64,000 nt of DNA from CAWIHS01 sp963836005 (GCA_963836005.1 CAWIHS010000004.1:1-64000); one strand, 5' to 3'; counted from the first letter of the stretch, positions 1 to 9,316 are shown. The notes: generated by a model from the letters alone, not told the origin. Translations and numbers: made by a program.

Positions 1-243
1 ACCCTTGCTTCCGGGTTTTTCTTCTCACAGGAATTTAAAAATAGAGGTACAACTAACCTGGAATTTGTCCAGATTGCTTATCTTACTCTGCTAGGTCGTG
101 ATCCAGTAGGTGATCCTGGCGTTGATTTCTGGGTAAACTCATTAAACAGTGCCACCAGGACACGTGAGATAGTGATCGCCGGATTTCTTGGCTCCCCAGA
201 GTTTGCAGCTATCGCCGCAGACTATGGAATTAAAGTTAAGTAA
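1..243 (+). CDS. DUF4214 domain protein, C-terminal end (partial)
   Basis: An open frame runs in from the left edge and stops with TAA at 241-243, giving the last 80 residues of a protein. The visible part has the DUF4214 pattern: a YLTLLGRDPVGDPG stretch, then a Trp-containing helix (VDFWVNSL) and a final GFLGSPEFAA segment. DUF4214 modules are found in large secreted or surface proteins and in polysaccharide-modifying enzymes; their role is not settled. A second DUF4214-like module occurs in the methyltransferase at 12.9-14.5 kb. The start and upstream domains lie outside the window, so the full product is unknown. Confidence 0.75.
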   Translation, partial: TLASGFFFSQEFKNRGTTNLEFVQIAYLTLLGRDPVGDPGVDFWVNSLNSATRTREIVIAGFLGSPEFAAIAADYGIKVK

Positions 244-264
244 TCTAGCTTAAACTCCAGGCAT

Positions 265-303
265 CCTATCCTATGTATGACTATAAATTCTACATAGGGT
301 AGG
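265..303 (+). terminator. Hairpin downstream of the DUF4214 gene
   Basis: A 13-bp stem (265-277 with 291-303, one G-T pair) around a 13-nt loop begins 22 bases after the stop codon. It is followed by a weak T-rich stretch rather than a clean T run, so it is a possible terminator or 3' end stabiliser. Confidence 0.4.
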
Positions 304-643
304 AGTCGTTTAAAATTTATAAATATCTTAAATAGTCAGTCATTCGTTTTATCATTTCAAGAATCATCTTCTTCTTACCCATCAGTTTTCTGCTGTAACA
401 AGTCTTTTTTTAAAAAGCATTCTCACACCGTCCAAACTTAAGGTTACTGTCGAAAGCAGTTTTGTTCTCGACAAATGAGCTAGGATGATATTACCAGTTT
501 TGTTTTCTATATGTTTGCTGTATATACTGTAATTTTACCCTGTTGGGGCAGAATGAGTTCTAAGTTTTGAAAAGGACGTACACAAGTATTTTTGCTGCAA
601 TAGCCGAGTACAAGATATTAGAACCAGCCATTGTGATTTTTTG
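304..643. other. Intergenic region without a recognisable gene
   Basis: AT-rich stretch between the hairpin and the first MITE-like element. I see no open frame, RNA gene or clear promoter in it. Its last eight bases, ATTTTTTG at 636-643, are the left target-site duplication of the element that follows. Confidence 0.5.
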
Positions 644-867
644 GTAACTATTCAGCGTATTTTAGATTTATACGTAAGTTCTTGATATCAGGTGTTTGCG
701 TAAGAAGTGTATGTGGCATGGATGCCACATTCAAGCCTACGACATACATGGAAGTATAAGTGCCGTGGGAGGCAGGAAGCCGGGAACGACCATGGACGTA
801 TTTACGGCGTCTTCTGGAGCAAATTCCTGGTGTCAAGGACTTTTTCAAAATTACGCTGAATAGTTAC
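644..867. mobile_element. MITE-like element, family I copy A (IS66-type ends)
   Basis: A 224-bp non-autonomous element. It starts GTAACTATTCAGCGTA and ends with the inverted copy TACGCTGAATAGTTAC. It is flanked by a perfect 8-bp direct repeat ATTTTTTG (636-643 and 868-875). GTAA termini with 8-bp duplications are typical of the IS66 family, so mobilisation by an IS66 transposase is the best guess; none is present here. The interior carries a TGTGGCAT..ATGCCACA hairpin and blocks shared with the copies at 14.8, 24.6, 29.1, 44.7 and 53.1 kb. A GTG inside it is in frame with the next gene. Confidence 0.85.
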
Positions 868-891
868 ATTTTTTGTTATATTAGTGAAAGA

Positions 892-3612
892 ATGAAATTT
901 TATAAGTTATCAATGCCTTTAGCCTTGTTAATCTCCTTTCTTATGGTTGCGGTACTTGGCTTTTATTCATTAAATGCGATCGTAAAATTTAATGAATATA
1001 AAAATGTAATCAAACCCGATTTGGAGTTGACGGCAGATCGATTTCATTTTTTTTTAAAAAATGAGTTCAAAAGAGACTGGATGAAACTTACTGCACCAGA
1101 TCCTTTAACTGATGAACAGTCGCCATTAAAGTCATTTCATATCACAGTTGATCAAGTAGCTATGGACAGTCTAAATGAAAATTTGCCTGTCAGCGGTAAG
1201 GACCATTTTGTAGATGCCTATCTGAAAGTAAGCGATGATCCCGAAAAAATAAGGAAAGTCAAGTTACGCTATCGTGGAGATAACAATTACCATTGGCTGT
1301 ATAAACAAAAATCATTACGTATTAAGTTATCTAACAATGATAACTACAATATGGAAAAGAAATTTAATTTACTTAATCCACCCCATTGGTTCAGTTTTCG
1401 AGATATTTTAACTTACGATATATCCAGAAAAATAGGCCTCATATCTCCAGATTATTTTCCTGTCAGAGTATTTATAAATGGTCAATATATGGGGGTTTAT
1501 ATTTATTTGAGTCAGATTGATGAAAGTTTAATACGCAAACATAGACTCATGCCCGGAAGTATTTATGCGGGAGATTTTGCTCCAAAAAACGAACAGGGTG
1601 TGAGTGATTTATGGTATAAAGAAAAATACTGGGAAAAGAAGGCAGCAAGAAATACTGAACAGAAATATAACAGAGAAGATATAAAATATTTCATCAAGGC
1701 CATAAATGATTTTAATGATCTGCAGTTTTATGAATTTGTTAATCAAATGATGGATAAAAATAATTTATATCTGTATATGGCACTGGATGTATTATTTGCT
1801 ACGGATCATCATGACTTTCACCATAATCATAAAATCTATTTTGACCCTTATAAGGGGCAATTTCGTCAAATAGAATATGATTTAAGAAACTGGAATGCAG
1901 AAGCTGAAAAAGATCTATCAAACTATCCTTTATTACACAGAATAAAGTTAAATCCGATCCTGGAATCTGAAAGAGATACAGTTATCTATACATTATTAAT
2001 GTCTGAATATTTTGATTTAGACAAATTGCAGCAAAAATATTCAGCGGTTAATGAAATGATCTCTGATGATCTGAAAGCTGATTATTTTTTTGATACTGCT
2101 GAGCATCACTGGAAATTATTAAAAACCAACTGGATATCAGTGCCTGTTTCTTATCATGAATATGAAGAACGGGTGCAAAATGAATTATTGATTTTAGTAA
2201 AAAGAAAAGCTCATTTGATAAATTATTATAATAATTCACATATTTCATTTCGTATTACCAAGCTAACAAATTCTGAATATGAAATTACTTATCAAGTTTC
2301 CGGAAGTTCTCCGATCCGCTTAACCCTCGATTCAAATATAAAACCGATTAAAATTTGTAAAAAATTACCAGCAGAGTGCCAAAGCGTTAATGATTTCGGG
2401 ACATTGTTTCCCGGGAAAAAAATATTAAAAAATCAGCAGAAAAAACGCAGCAGCTATCTCCTCGGTAATGATCTGATACAAGACGCGCCTTTATATTATA
2501 CTTTTATTATCAGAACGGATGAAAATATCCATGAATTACTCAAGCATGACATCAGTTATGTTAATAACATAACAGGAAAGATTATCATGCCTGTGGAAGG
2601 GAAATTTACTGTAGACGATGTAGCTGACTCGATTCATCCGTGGGAATTACCATCAGAAAAGCATAAAACTGAGATACTAGAGGGGCTTATACATGTAAAT
2701 GAGTCATTGATATTTGATAAAAACACCACCGTAATAATAAAACCAGGCACAATATTTTTACTGGATGCGAATATTTCAATCTATTTCTATGGCAAAGTTA
2801 CAGCATTAGGCACCCCTGCACAACCCATCAAATTTTTGGCATCAGATCCTGATAAACCATGGGGCCTGGTTGCCCTGCAAGGTAAAGCAACAACCGGCAG
2901 CAGATTTGACTATTGTGAATTTGAAAATGGCTCTGTAGACACGAGAAACCTTATTCACTATACAGCACCTTTCAATATTCATGACATGGACTGGTTCGAA
3001 ATAAGACACTGCAAAATGGGTAAAAATCATCTTGGGGATGACAGTATGCATATAGCTTATGCAAAAGGAATTATAGATAGTTGTGAATTTCATGATGCCA
3101 GAAGTGATGGATTGGATATCGATATTTCTGAAGTAAACCTGAGTAATAACATCTTCTTTAAAAGTGGAAATGATGGTTTAGATGTGATGACTAGTAAAAT
3201 TAATGCCTCAAATAATATTTTTATTGATACTGAAGATAAGGGTATTTCTGTTGGAGAGTGGTCAGAGGCTATTATAAGCAATAGCTTCTTTCTAAGAACA
3301 GGAATCGGTCTGGAAATCAAAGACAAGTCAACGGTAAAGGCAGATAATTTAGTCTTTGTTGAGGCTAAAGAAAAAGCAATTAATTTATATAATAAAAACC
3401 AGCGTTATGATGAAGGCGGTCATCTGGATGCTGATGTTATCTTCCTGCTGGGAAATAGCAATGTAACTGCGGATAAGCGTTCATCTGTAGGGATAAAAAA
3501 GCAAATTATCAATACCTTACCTGAGCTGACTCAATTTCAATGGTATTCAGTCATTCAAAACACCCCATATATGAAACAGCTATTAGGGCTTGAGACAAAG
3601 TATGCTGAATAA
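892..3612 (+). CDS. CotH kinase family protein with C-terminal beta-helix domain
   Basis: A 906-residue protein anchored by one N-terminal membrane helix (about residues 7-30). Residues ~120-360 match the CotH kinase family: an LRYRGDNNYHW block, an FRDILTYDISRKIG block, VFINGQYMGVY, and the acidic YDLRNWN segment. CotH enzymes phosphorylate protein Ser/Thr. From ~600 to 860, short repeated Asn/Asp-rich strands look like a right-handed parallel beta-helix. The frame stays open upstream to a GTG at 760, but that part lies inside a mobile element, so I chose the ATG at 892, just before the membrane helix. The stop overlaps the next gene. CotH next to VTC and DUF4956 genes is a recurrent bacterial neighbourhood. 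Confidence 0.82.
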   Translation: MKFYKLSMPLALLISFLMVAVLGFYSLNAIVKFNEYKNVIKPDLELTADRFHFFLKNEFKRDWMKLTAPDPLTDEQSPLKSFHITVDQVAMDSLNENLPVSGKDHFVDAYLKVSDDPEKIRKVKLRYRGDNNYHWLYKQKSLRIKLSNNDNYNMEKKFNLLNPPHWFSFRDILTYDISRKIGLISPDYFPVRVFINGQYMGVYIYLSQIDESLIRKHRLMPGSIYAGDFAPKNEQGVSDLWYKEKYWEKKAARNTEQKYNREDIKYFIKAINDFNDLQFYEFVNQMMDKNNLYLYMALDVLFATDHHDFHHNHKIYFDPYKGQFRQIEYDLRNWNAEAEKDLSNYPLLHRIKLNPILESERDTVIYTLLMSEYFDLDKLQQKYSAVNEMISDDLKADYFFDTAEHHWKLLKTNWISVPVSYHEYEERVQNELLILVKRKAHLINYYNNSHISFRITKLTNSEYEITYQVSGSSPIRLTLDSNIKPIKICKKLPAECQSVNDFGTLFPGKKILKNQQKKRSSYLLGNDLIQDAPLYYTFIIRTDENIHELLKHDISYVNNITGKIIMPVEGKFTVDDVADSIHPWELPSEKHKTEILEGLIHVNESLIFDKNTTVIIKPGTIFLLDANISIYFYGKVTALGTPAQPIKFLASDPDKPWGLVALQGKATTGSRFDYCEFENGSVDTRNLIHYTAPFNIHDMDWFEIRHCKMGKNHLGDDSMHIAYAKGIIDSCEFHDARSDGLDIDISEVNLSNNIFFKSGNDGLDVMTSKINASNNIFIDTEDKGISVGEWSEAIISNSFFLRTGIGLEIKDKSTVKADNLVFVEAKEKAINLYNKNQRYDEGGHLDADVIFLLGNSNVTADKRSSVGIKKQIINTLPELTQFQWYSVIQNTPYMKQLLGLETKYAE

Positions 3613-4090
3613 CAAATATTTGCCAAGTTCAGGATTTGTGCTTGTATTGTTAACCTGTTGTGCTTGTCTTTTATTCGTAAAATGGACAGTGGGTCCATTA
3701 AGCTATGAAAATGCACTCATAGAAGAAAAGCCGGACCACAATAATGGTTTAGTGTATTTACACAGAGGGAAAGATGGCTGGAGTACAGGAAACACTGGGA
3801 AAATTCACCTAGTGACCAATCAGGATGCTGATTATGTATTAAAGTATTTTACCAGCAGTCCGGAAAAACATGAATTTATTGTTGTAGTTATGTTAGATAA
3901 TAAAAGACTTAGCAGGAAAAAAATTATCAGCGGCAGAGTCTACGATCTGACGATTTTCCTTGCTAAAGGACTACACGATATTTCGGTGTCGATTAACCAT
4001 ACATTTAATCCAAAAGAATTGAACATGAGTCAGGATGACAGAAACCTTGGGGTACACTTCGAATTAAAAAAAGTAGTAGATAAAGGATGA
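3602..4090 (+). CDS. Hypothetical membrane-anchored protein in the CotH-VTC cluster
   Basis: About 162 residues, with an N-terminal hydrophobic segment (about residues 9-28, including FVLVLLTCCACLLFV) that should act as a signal anchor. The rest is beta-rich without motifs I recognise (for example HKFIVVVML-like strands and a DISVSINHTF stretch), compatible with a small periplasmic beta-sandwich. The ATG at 3602 overlaps the stop of the CotH gene; a TTG at 3590 is an alternative. Its own stop overlaps the next ATG (ATGA at 4087-4090), so it is almost certainly cotranscribed with the VTC gene. Function unknown. Confidence 0.65.
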   Translation: MLNNKYLPSSGFVLVLLTCCACLLFVKWTVGPLSYENALIEEKPDHNNGLVYLHRGKDGWSTGNTGKIHLVTNQDADYVLKYFTSSPEKHEFIVVVMLDNKRLSRKKIISGRVYDLTIFLAKGLHDISVSINHTFNPKELNMSQDDRNLGVHFELKKVVDKG

Positions 4091-4800
4091 GTAATCTGCA
4101 GGTCTCACGCAATGAATTAAAATATTATATTTCAAATATTGAATATCATGCCCTGGTTAATCGACTTGCACATGTGATTAAACCTGATGCTTACAGTATA
4201 CCGAATCAGGGATACTTTATAAGAAGTCTGTATTTTGATTCATATGATGATGAATGTTTGTATGAGAAGCAATCTGGTGTAATGTTTCGGCAGAAATATC
4301 GTATGAGAATTTATAATACTAACAGTAAAACGGTCAAATTCGAAATAAAAAACAAATGGAACAATCAGATTTTTAAAGAAACGGCCATGATCAGCAAAGA
4401 GAGTGCTCTTCGTGTCATTGATGGTGAATATCAGGAACTTTTAAATTATAAAAATCCTGTGCTGAATAAAATCTACAAAAAATTTACCGAAAAGCTATAT
4501 AAACCAAAAGTCATTATTGATTATATGCGTGATGCATTTATGTTTGATTTTTTTAATTTACGCATAACCTTTGATAAAAATCTGCATTCAAACAACACAG
4601 ATTTTGATCTTTTTTCAGATAATCTGCATACTCTACCGGTCATTCTGGAAGGTAAGCAGATATTAGAAATAAAATATGAGCATGTACTTCCTGAGTATAT
4701 TCACAGAACACTTCAGATAGATGCGTGTGAACGGATGGCCATCAGCAAATATACCTTAGGCAGACGTTTTTTTAAACTTGAACAATGGGAAGATAATTAA
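4087..4800 (+). CDS. VTC-domain protein (polyphosphate polymerase-like)
   Basis: A 237-residue protein of the VTC family (PF09359), related to the catalytic tunnel domain of yeast Vtc4 that makes polyphosphate from ATP. Visible hallmarks are the N-terminal RNELKYYI, the SLYFDSYDDECLYEK strand, the basic KYRMRIYN and KFEIKNKW strands, the LEGKQILEIKYE acidic strand and a C-terminal SKYTLGRRFF. These residues line the phosphate tunnel in triphosphate tunnel enzymes. There is no signal peptide, so it should be cytosolic. It overlaps the preceding gene by 4 bp and is 2 bp from the DUF4956 gene. Whether it makes polyphosphate or acts with CotH is unproven. Confidence 0.85.
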   Translation: MSNLQVSRNELKYYISNIEYHALVNRLAHVIKPDAYSIPNQGYFIRSLYFDSYDDECLYEKQSGVMFRQKYRMRIYNTNSKTVKFEIKNKWNNQIFKETAMISKESALRVIDGEYQELLNYKNPVLNKIYKKFTEKLYKPKVIIDYMRDAFMFDFFNLRITFDKNLHSNNTDFDLFSDNLHTLPVILEGKQILEIKYEHVLPEYIHRTLQIDACERMAISKYTLGRRFFKLEQWEDN

Positions 4801-4802
4801 TC

Positions 4803-5495
4803 ATGGAACAACTGACTTTTAGTGATATTTTTAACAAGAGTTTTGTTGCGATGCAAAGCGGCATGGAAAGATTTAGTGCCATAGAGATACTGATTAATCT
4901 CGGTGTTTCATTTGTAGTAGGTCTGTTTATCTTTTATGTGTATAAAAAAACATTTCAGGGTGTGTTGTACCAAAGAAGCTTTAACGTTTCTCTGGTTACG
5001 ATTAGCATGATTATTACTTTAATTATTATGACGATCAGCGGTAATCTGATCCTTTCATTGGGGATGGTTGGAGCACTGTCTATTGTGCGTTTTCGTACTC
5101 CGATTAAAGATCCAGTAGACCTGGTCTTTATTTTTTGGGCCATCACCATAGGTATTGCAAATGGCGTTGGGTATTTTAATCTTTCTATTATCGGTTCGGT
5201 CGTTATGAGCATAGTGTTGTTGTTTATGACGCGCAAACCAGAACAAGAGCAGCCGTATCTGCTGGTCATTCAAATTGCAACTCTATCAGATTCAAAATCC
5301 GTTATACAAGAAGTAAAGCAAGCAGTTGAACTTTTTATGTTGAAATCAAAGACGGTCACCTCTCAATATACTGAAATTACCGCGGAAGTCAGGCTCAAAC
5401 AGGAAGATACTGAATTTATCAATAAACTTCATGAAGAAGATAAGGTGCTTAAAGCGACACTCATTACATATTCTGGTGATTTAGCACAAACTTAA
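4803..5495 (+). CDS. DUF4956 family membrane protein
   Basis: A 230-residue protein with about four hydrophobic helices between residues 30 and 145 and a soluble C-terminal domain. The central GALSIVRFRTPIKDPVDLVF stretch with IFWAITIGIANGVG is the signature region of DUF4956. The family is repeatedly found beside VTC-domain proteins and is thought to be a membrane partner, perhaps coupling synthesis to transport, which is inference. The start follows the VTC stop by 2 bp. Confident in family, not in role. Confidence 0.85.
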   Translation: MEQLTFSDIFNKSFVAMQSGMERFSAIEILINLGVSFVVGLFIFYVYKKTFQGVLYQRSFNVSLVTISMIITLIIMTISGNLILSLGMVGALSIVRFRTPIKDPVDLVFIFWAITIGIANGVGYFNLSIIGSVVMSIVLLFMTRKPEQEQPYLLVIQIATLSDSKSVIQEVKQAVELFMLKSKTVTSQYTEITAEVRLKQEDTEFINKLHEEDKVLKATLITYSGDLAQT

Positions 5496-5517
5496 ATCTG
5501 GCAGGCACTCAGTGTAA

Positions 5518-5626
5518 TATTTCAAATATGCTTCTAAGTCTCAAAAATGCAACTGATTGAAATTATATCAATTATGATAATTGTAGATGCTTGGCCGACA
5601 ACGGGCCGGTATGCTGAGTAGTTATA
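5518..5626. repeat. Decayed family I MITE end
   Basis: Between 5518 and 5626 the sequence follows the long right end of the element at 29.1 kb: AAATATGCTTCTAAGT near the left and GCTGAGTAGTTATA at the right, with similar spacing but many substitutions. No target duplication can be seen. I read it as an old degenerate copy of one element end. Confidence 0.45.
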
Positions 5627-5693
5627 ATAATATTTCTATTGGTGGGAATAAGCATTTAACAACTCAGTGAAAGTTATACAGGCAAATATTAAG

Positions 5694-6554
5694 ATGGGCA
5701 TAATAAAGTTGTTAATGGTGTTGTTAATTGTATTTATATTGTCTCTTCAGAGACTTGGGGCCGCTGCAAATTTACAGCAAAACTATTACACTACAGAGCT
5801 ATCTGAGCCTGAGTTTCAGCATTTGATGCGGCAATTTTCTGCTGCAAAGTCCTATAATTTTACTGACACGACAAATAAATATTTTGCAATATATTATGAT
5901 ACCCCTGAGCTTAAATTAAACAAGGAATATCGGTATTTACGTTATCAAGCCAGAGAATATTTTTCCAGGAAACAAAAGCGTAAATACGAGGAAAATATCA
6001 CCTATTTAAGCAAGAATCAGCAACAGCGAATTATTTCTGTAAAACATTACAACCGTGTTAAAAGCCTTGAGGGTAAACATCCACTGCTCAGTCTAATAAA
6101 ACGAAATGAGCGGAGTACTTTTATAGATGTTCTGGATAATGATGGCATACCTTATCCGATGAGATTGAAACAGATTTTTCAGGTTGCTAAAATTGTCAAC
6201 ACCTATGAACTTTTAAAGCATGATGAAAAAGTTGCGACCATCAATTTGGCACAATTAAGAGTCTCTGCCTTTAATCAAGATACAGAATTTTCAATATTAA
6301 CTCTTATCATGTCTGAAGCAACTTCAGGCACAGCATTGCAAAATGAACTAGTTGCGGCGCTGGGTTTGGAAAATGCGCTATCCTATCCTACTGAATATAC
6401 CGCTGTGTATACAAAAATGCAGCAAACAGTGAAGTTTTTTCCATGGATATTCCAATATCCGTATCTGGTAAATCTTTTATATGCTTTAGGCTTAGGATTA
6501 CTTGGTGGATTTATTATCTGGAGTTTGTTTAGAAAACGATTAAAGAATTCCTGA
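5694..6554 (+). CDS. Membrane-anchored CYTH/VTC-like protein
   Basis: About 286 residues. A signal-type helix leads (MGIIKLLMVLLIVFILSL) and a second helix near the C-terminus (YALGLGLLGGFIIWSLF) is followed by basic residues, so the middle should lie in the periplasm and be tethered at the tail. The middle resembles a triphosphate tunnel fold: a YFAIYYDTPEL strand and YRYLRYQAREY, as in CYTH and VTC enzymes, then KYEENITYL. The metal-binding Glu pattern is not clear, so catalysis is uncertain. I chose the ATG at 5694; a GTG at 5667 would add nine residues. It ends one base from the converging sulfotransferase gene. Confidence 0.65.
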   Translation: MGIIKLLMVLLIVFILSLQRLGAAANLQQNYYTTELSEPEFQHLMRQFSAAKSYNFTDTTNKYFAIYYDTPELKLNKEYRYLRYQAREYFSRKQKRKYEENITYLSKNQQQRIISVKHYNRVKSLEGKHPLLSLIKRNERSTFIDVLDNDGIPYPMRLKQIFQVAKIVNTYELLKHDEKVATINLAQLRVSAFNQDTEFSILTLIMSEATSGTALQNELVAALGLENALSYPTEYTAVYTKMQQTVKFFPWIFQYPYLVNLLYALGLGLLGGFIIWSLFRKRLKNS

Positions 6555-6555
6555 G

Positions 6556-7284
6556 TTACCATTCATCATTTTCTTCATAACCCAGAGAAACAAGCACATT
6601 CGGGAACATTGTTTTGAATAATGCTCTGGATTCCTTATCAAAGTGATTTTTCCAATCACCTGAAGTACCTTTCCTTAGATGCATATCCGTTCTGTTTTTT
6701 TTCATTTTTTTGAAACTATAGTTGTCGGCGATTTCCAGGCATCTTAGAACTGCTTGAGGAGTAAAATTATAATGTTTAAAAATAGCTGTGAAAATTTCAA
6801 CTGGTGTTACCAATAATTCTTCATATTTGACTTCTATAAAGTCTTCATTATCATAATCCCATCTGATCATCTCATGGATTGTTTCTTTACCTATATGATT
6901 CATTTCAAATATCAATCCCTGCTTATCATCTAAAGAATTCAACTGTTCTTTATAGGTAAGTCCATTAAATTCAGAACGCGGCTCATTTGCCCACTCTTCA
7001 GCCGTCCATTTATGATAGTGAAATCCGGAAACGATGACATCCCGGGGATCTCGTATCAAATGTACGCCTCTATAATTCTCTAAAAGACTAACATTCATGC
7101 GTGAGTGATCATCAAAAAAAATATCAGCATCACCAGTCAGATCTTTTTGCTGGCAGTACTGGTAATTTAGATGGTATTCGTGAGCTATATGACTGAGAAT
7201 GTTATGAAACCAGGTTGTCCCTACCTTATGATGGCAGGCAAATATCATTAAGTACTTCACATTGTTATTAAATATAGTTTTCAT
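6556..7284 (-). CDS. Sulfotransferase domain protein
   Basis: A 242-residue cytosolic sulfotransferase of the PAPS-dependent type. The 5'-phosphosulfate loop is visible near the N-terminus (HHKVGTTWFHNIL), and the 3'-phosphate binding segment follows as RDPRDVIVSGFHYHK. The C-terminal RKGTSGDWKNHF matches the GxxGxWK motif that closes over PAPS. The length fits small bacterial members. It would transfer sulfate to a hydroxyl, and its place next to a polysaccharide locus suggests a sugar acceptor, which is inference. Confidence 0.88.
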   Translation of the reverse strand: MKTIFNNNVKYLMIFACHHKVGTTWFHNILSHIAHEYHLNYQYCQQKDLTGDADIFFDDHSRMNVSLLENYRGVHLIRDPRDVIVSGFHYHKWTAEEWANEPRSEFNGLTYKEQLNSLDDKQGLIFEMNHIGKETIHEMIRWDYDNEDFIEVKYEELLVTPVEIFTAIFKHYNFTPQAVLRCLEIADNYSFKKMKKNRTDMHLRKGTSGDWKNHFDKESRALFKTMFPNVLVSLGYEENDEW

Positions 7285-7590
7285 AAATATACTAAAAATT
7301 GTATCTGGTGAGGTTCATGCAAAATAACACTTGTGCCTTATATCAGGGTAAAAATTAGTCAAAAAGCGAAGTTTACATGCAGTATGCATTTTGAGCTGAT
7401 AATTTAAACAGATATAAGGGATGCGGGAATAATTTTGCAAATTTCTCTTTTAAAAAGATAGGCGGTATTATTTAAAAAAATAAAAAATTATCACATGCTA
7501 TATACTAACATAGACTATTCCTTTCTAGCCATGGACTATAACGGAAATCTGAATTCTTTCAGCGGCTATCTATACCAGCGTGGTCCAAAT
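7285..7590. other. Intergenic region upstream of the sulfotransferase
   Basis: 306 AT-rich bases between two genes on the minus strand. It should contain the sulfotransferase promoter, but no well-matched -35/-10 pair, repeat or small gene stands out. Confidence 0.4.
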
Positions 7591-9303
7591 TTAAAAACAA
7601 ATAACACCCACATTAAATTTGCTACATGAATCTTGATGCCGCTTGACAAAGTTTTTTACAAATGGCTTTTCTAGCCCATCTTCAAAAAAAACAAATACAC
7701 GGTGATTTTCTTTATGGCTTAATAAAAGCTCTTTTTCCAAATCACATTGTTTAAAACTTCGTGCTAAATAAGCACTATTAACAGGAATTGTTCCAGCGCG
7801 GGCTGCAATTAGCTGTAACTGAATTTTAATATTTTTAAGCTTTTCATCTCCACATGAGTAAGAAGGAATAATATACATAGATTCTTTGCCATAAAGATAT
7901 TTTTTCCATTGAACTTTATCCAGTCTGAAAAAAGAAGGTGATTTACTGGATAAAGTCAATATCTGTCTGATGGGCGCAGTATCAATAGCTTGCAAAATAA
8001 CCACAATAACAAGCAGAGCCAGGCTTTTTTTTGCGCCATAATAACGAAAAGCGTAGGTTATAAGAAAAATGCTGAGGGCATAGATTGTAATCCAGAAAAA
8101 ACGACCGCTCGCTCTGAACTGGTTAAATATATTTTCTAAAAAAACAGGTAAACTTACTTGATAAACAAGCGTTGTGCCTGCATAAACATAATTTGACAGG
8201 GCATATAATGTAGTCAATAAAAGAACCAGTAAAATGGGCCAATGATGTTTAAAAATATTTTTAGCATTAATGATGATCTGCGGAGATATCATCAAGAGCA
8301 AAAAAATGATCCCTGCACCCAGATAAGCATAACCTTCAGAATACTGTCCACCGGTTGCATCTGGTGAGCTTCCATATAGAAAAAATGGCCAGGTATATTT
8401 TTTTTGAAATGTCTGTTCTAAAAGTTCCCATCCACTGCTGGTAAAGCCGCTTCCAGTACTCGAAAATGGGCTATACAGATTCATGGAATAATAGCCATAT
8501 CCGTAACTGGCCGCAATGCCTTTGCCAGGCTCAATATAGCCGAGTAAAAGTATAAGACAGAAAAGCAGGATGAGTGTTAACGTTAACGCAGCGATAACCC
8601 ATTTTCTTGTAAGAGCCTGTAAGCAAAAAGCCGCCCTTGTGAGGGTGGCGATAAAAATGGCAAACACCATTGCCATGATATAGACATGTGTCAGGAGGCT
8701 TACTATTATGAGCAATACATTATAAAAAACCAGTTTTTTGGGATGTTCTGACACTTTAATGGCGGTATAGCAATAAAGACCTAAAATAATTAAAAAATGG
8801 CCATGTAGCGCTGCGTGATTCCATCTATGCAGCAGCACAGGCGTCAATAATGCCAATATCGTTGCAAAAACAACCGGAGCAGCGCCTCTGATATTCAGTG
8901 TATAGAGTACCAGAACCATGGCTATTCCGTTTAAGATATAACAGAGTGATATCCATAAACCAAAAAAATTAAATGCGTGTGAAAAAAGAAACTTATTTAT
9001 TAATTTTAAAAAAAGTGAAACCAGGGGAATGCTGTCAGCAAATATAAGACTGGCACCTTCGGGTATAGATAAAGCAGGAATATGGAATAATGGCCAACGC
9101 CACTCATCATTGAGAAAATACAGATAACCCGTTAAATGGCTCGCTCGATCCGAGGAGACCGTTTCCCAATACAGGTTATCTCCAAGCATAAATTCGGGGG
9201 AGAAAACAGAGAAAACAAAAATAATACCAATGCCGGCACTCAGTAATAGAGAGGATCGCAGACTTATTTCATTATTGGGTATTGCAGTGTTGGCGTTGTT
9301 CAT
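7591..9303 (-). CDS. DUF6311-like polytopic membrane protein (putative GT-C glycosyltransferase)
   Basis: 570 residues with roughly a dozen hydrophobic helices. After a short N-terminal tail comes a helix and then a loop with ASHLTGYLYFLNDEWRWPLF, which matches the pattern of DUF6311, a family built like GT-C glycosyltransferases that use lipid-linked sugars. Central loops with GYGYYSMNLYSPFSS and a soluble C-terminal domain of about 120 residues also fit. The ATG at 9303 is the only sensible start. Next to GT4 genes it may add a sugar to the polysaccharide or to lipid A. Family assignment is from pattern memory. Confidence 0.65.
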   Translation of the reverse strand: MNNANTAIPNNEISLRSSLLLSAGIGIIFVFSVFSPEFMLGDNLYWETVSSDRASHLTGYLYFLNDEWRWPLFHIPALSIPEGASLIFADSIPLVSLFLKLINKFLFSHAFNFFGLWISLCYILNGIAMVLVLYTLNIRGAAPVVFATILALLTPVLLHRWNHAALHGHFLIILGLYCYTAIKVSEHPKKLVFYNVLLIIVSLLTHVYIMAMVFAIFIATLTRAAFCLQALTRKWVIAALTLTLILLFCLILLLGYIEPGKGIAASYGYGYYSMNLYSPFSSTGSGFTSSGWELLEQTFQKKYTWPFFLYGSSPDATGGQYSEGYAYLGAGIIFLLLMISPQIIINAKNIFKHHWPILLVLLLTTLYALSNYVYAGTTLVYQVSLPVFLENIFNQFRASGRFFWITIYALSIFLITYAFRYYGAKKSLALLVIVVILQAIDTAPIRQILTLSSKSPSFFRLDKVQWKKYLYGKESMYIIPSYSCGDEKLKNIKIQLQLIAARAGTIPVNSAYLARSFKQCDLEKELLLSHKENHRVFVFFEDGLEKPFVKNFVKRHQDSCSKFNVGVICF

Positions 9304-9316
9304 AAATGATTTTTTA

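Noticed and set aside
648..848. Repeated ~66-codon frames inside family I elements (also at 14785-14985, 24594-24938 and 29100-29333) that look like a conserved Arg-rich protein
   Set aside because: The similarity comes from repeated DNA with palindromes; frames occur on both strands and differ in extent, there is no ribosome site, and copies such as those at 38.5 and 53.1 kb lose the frame.
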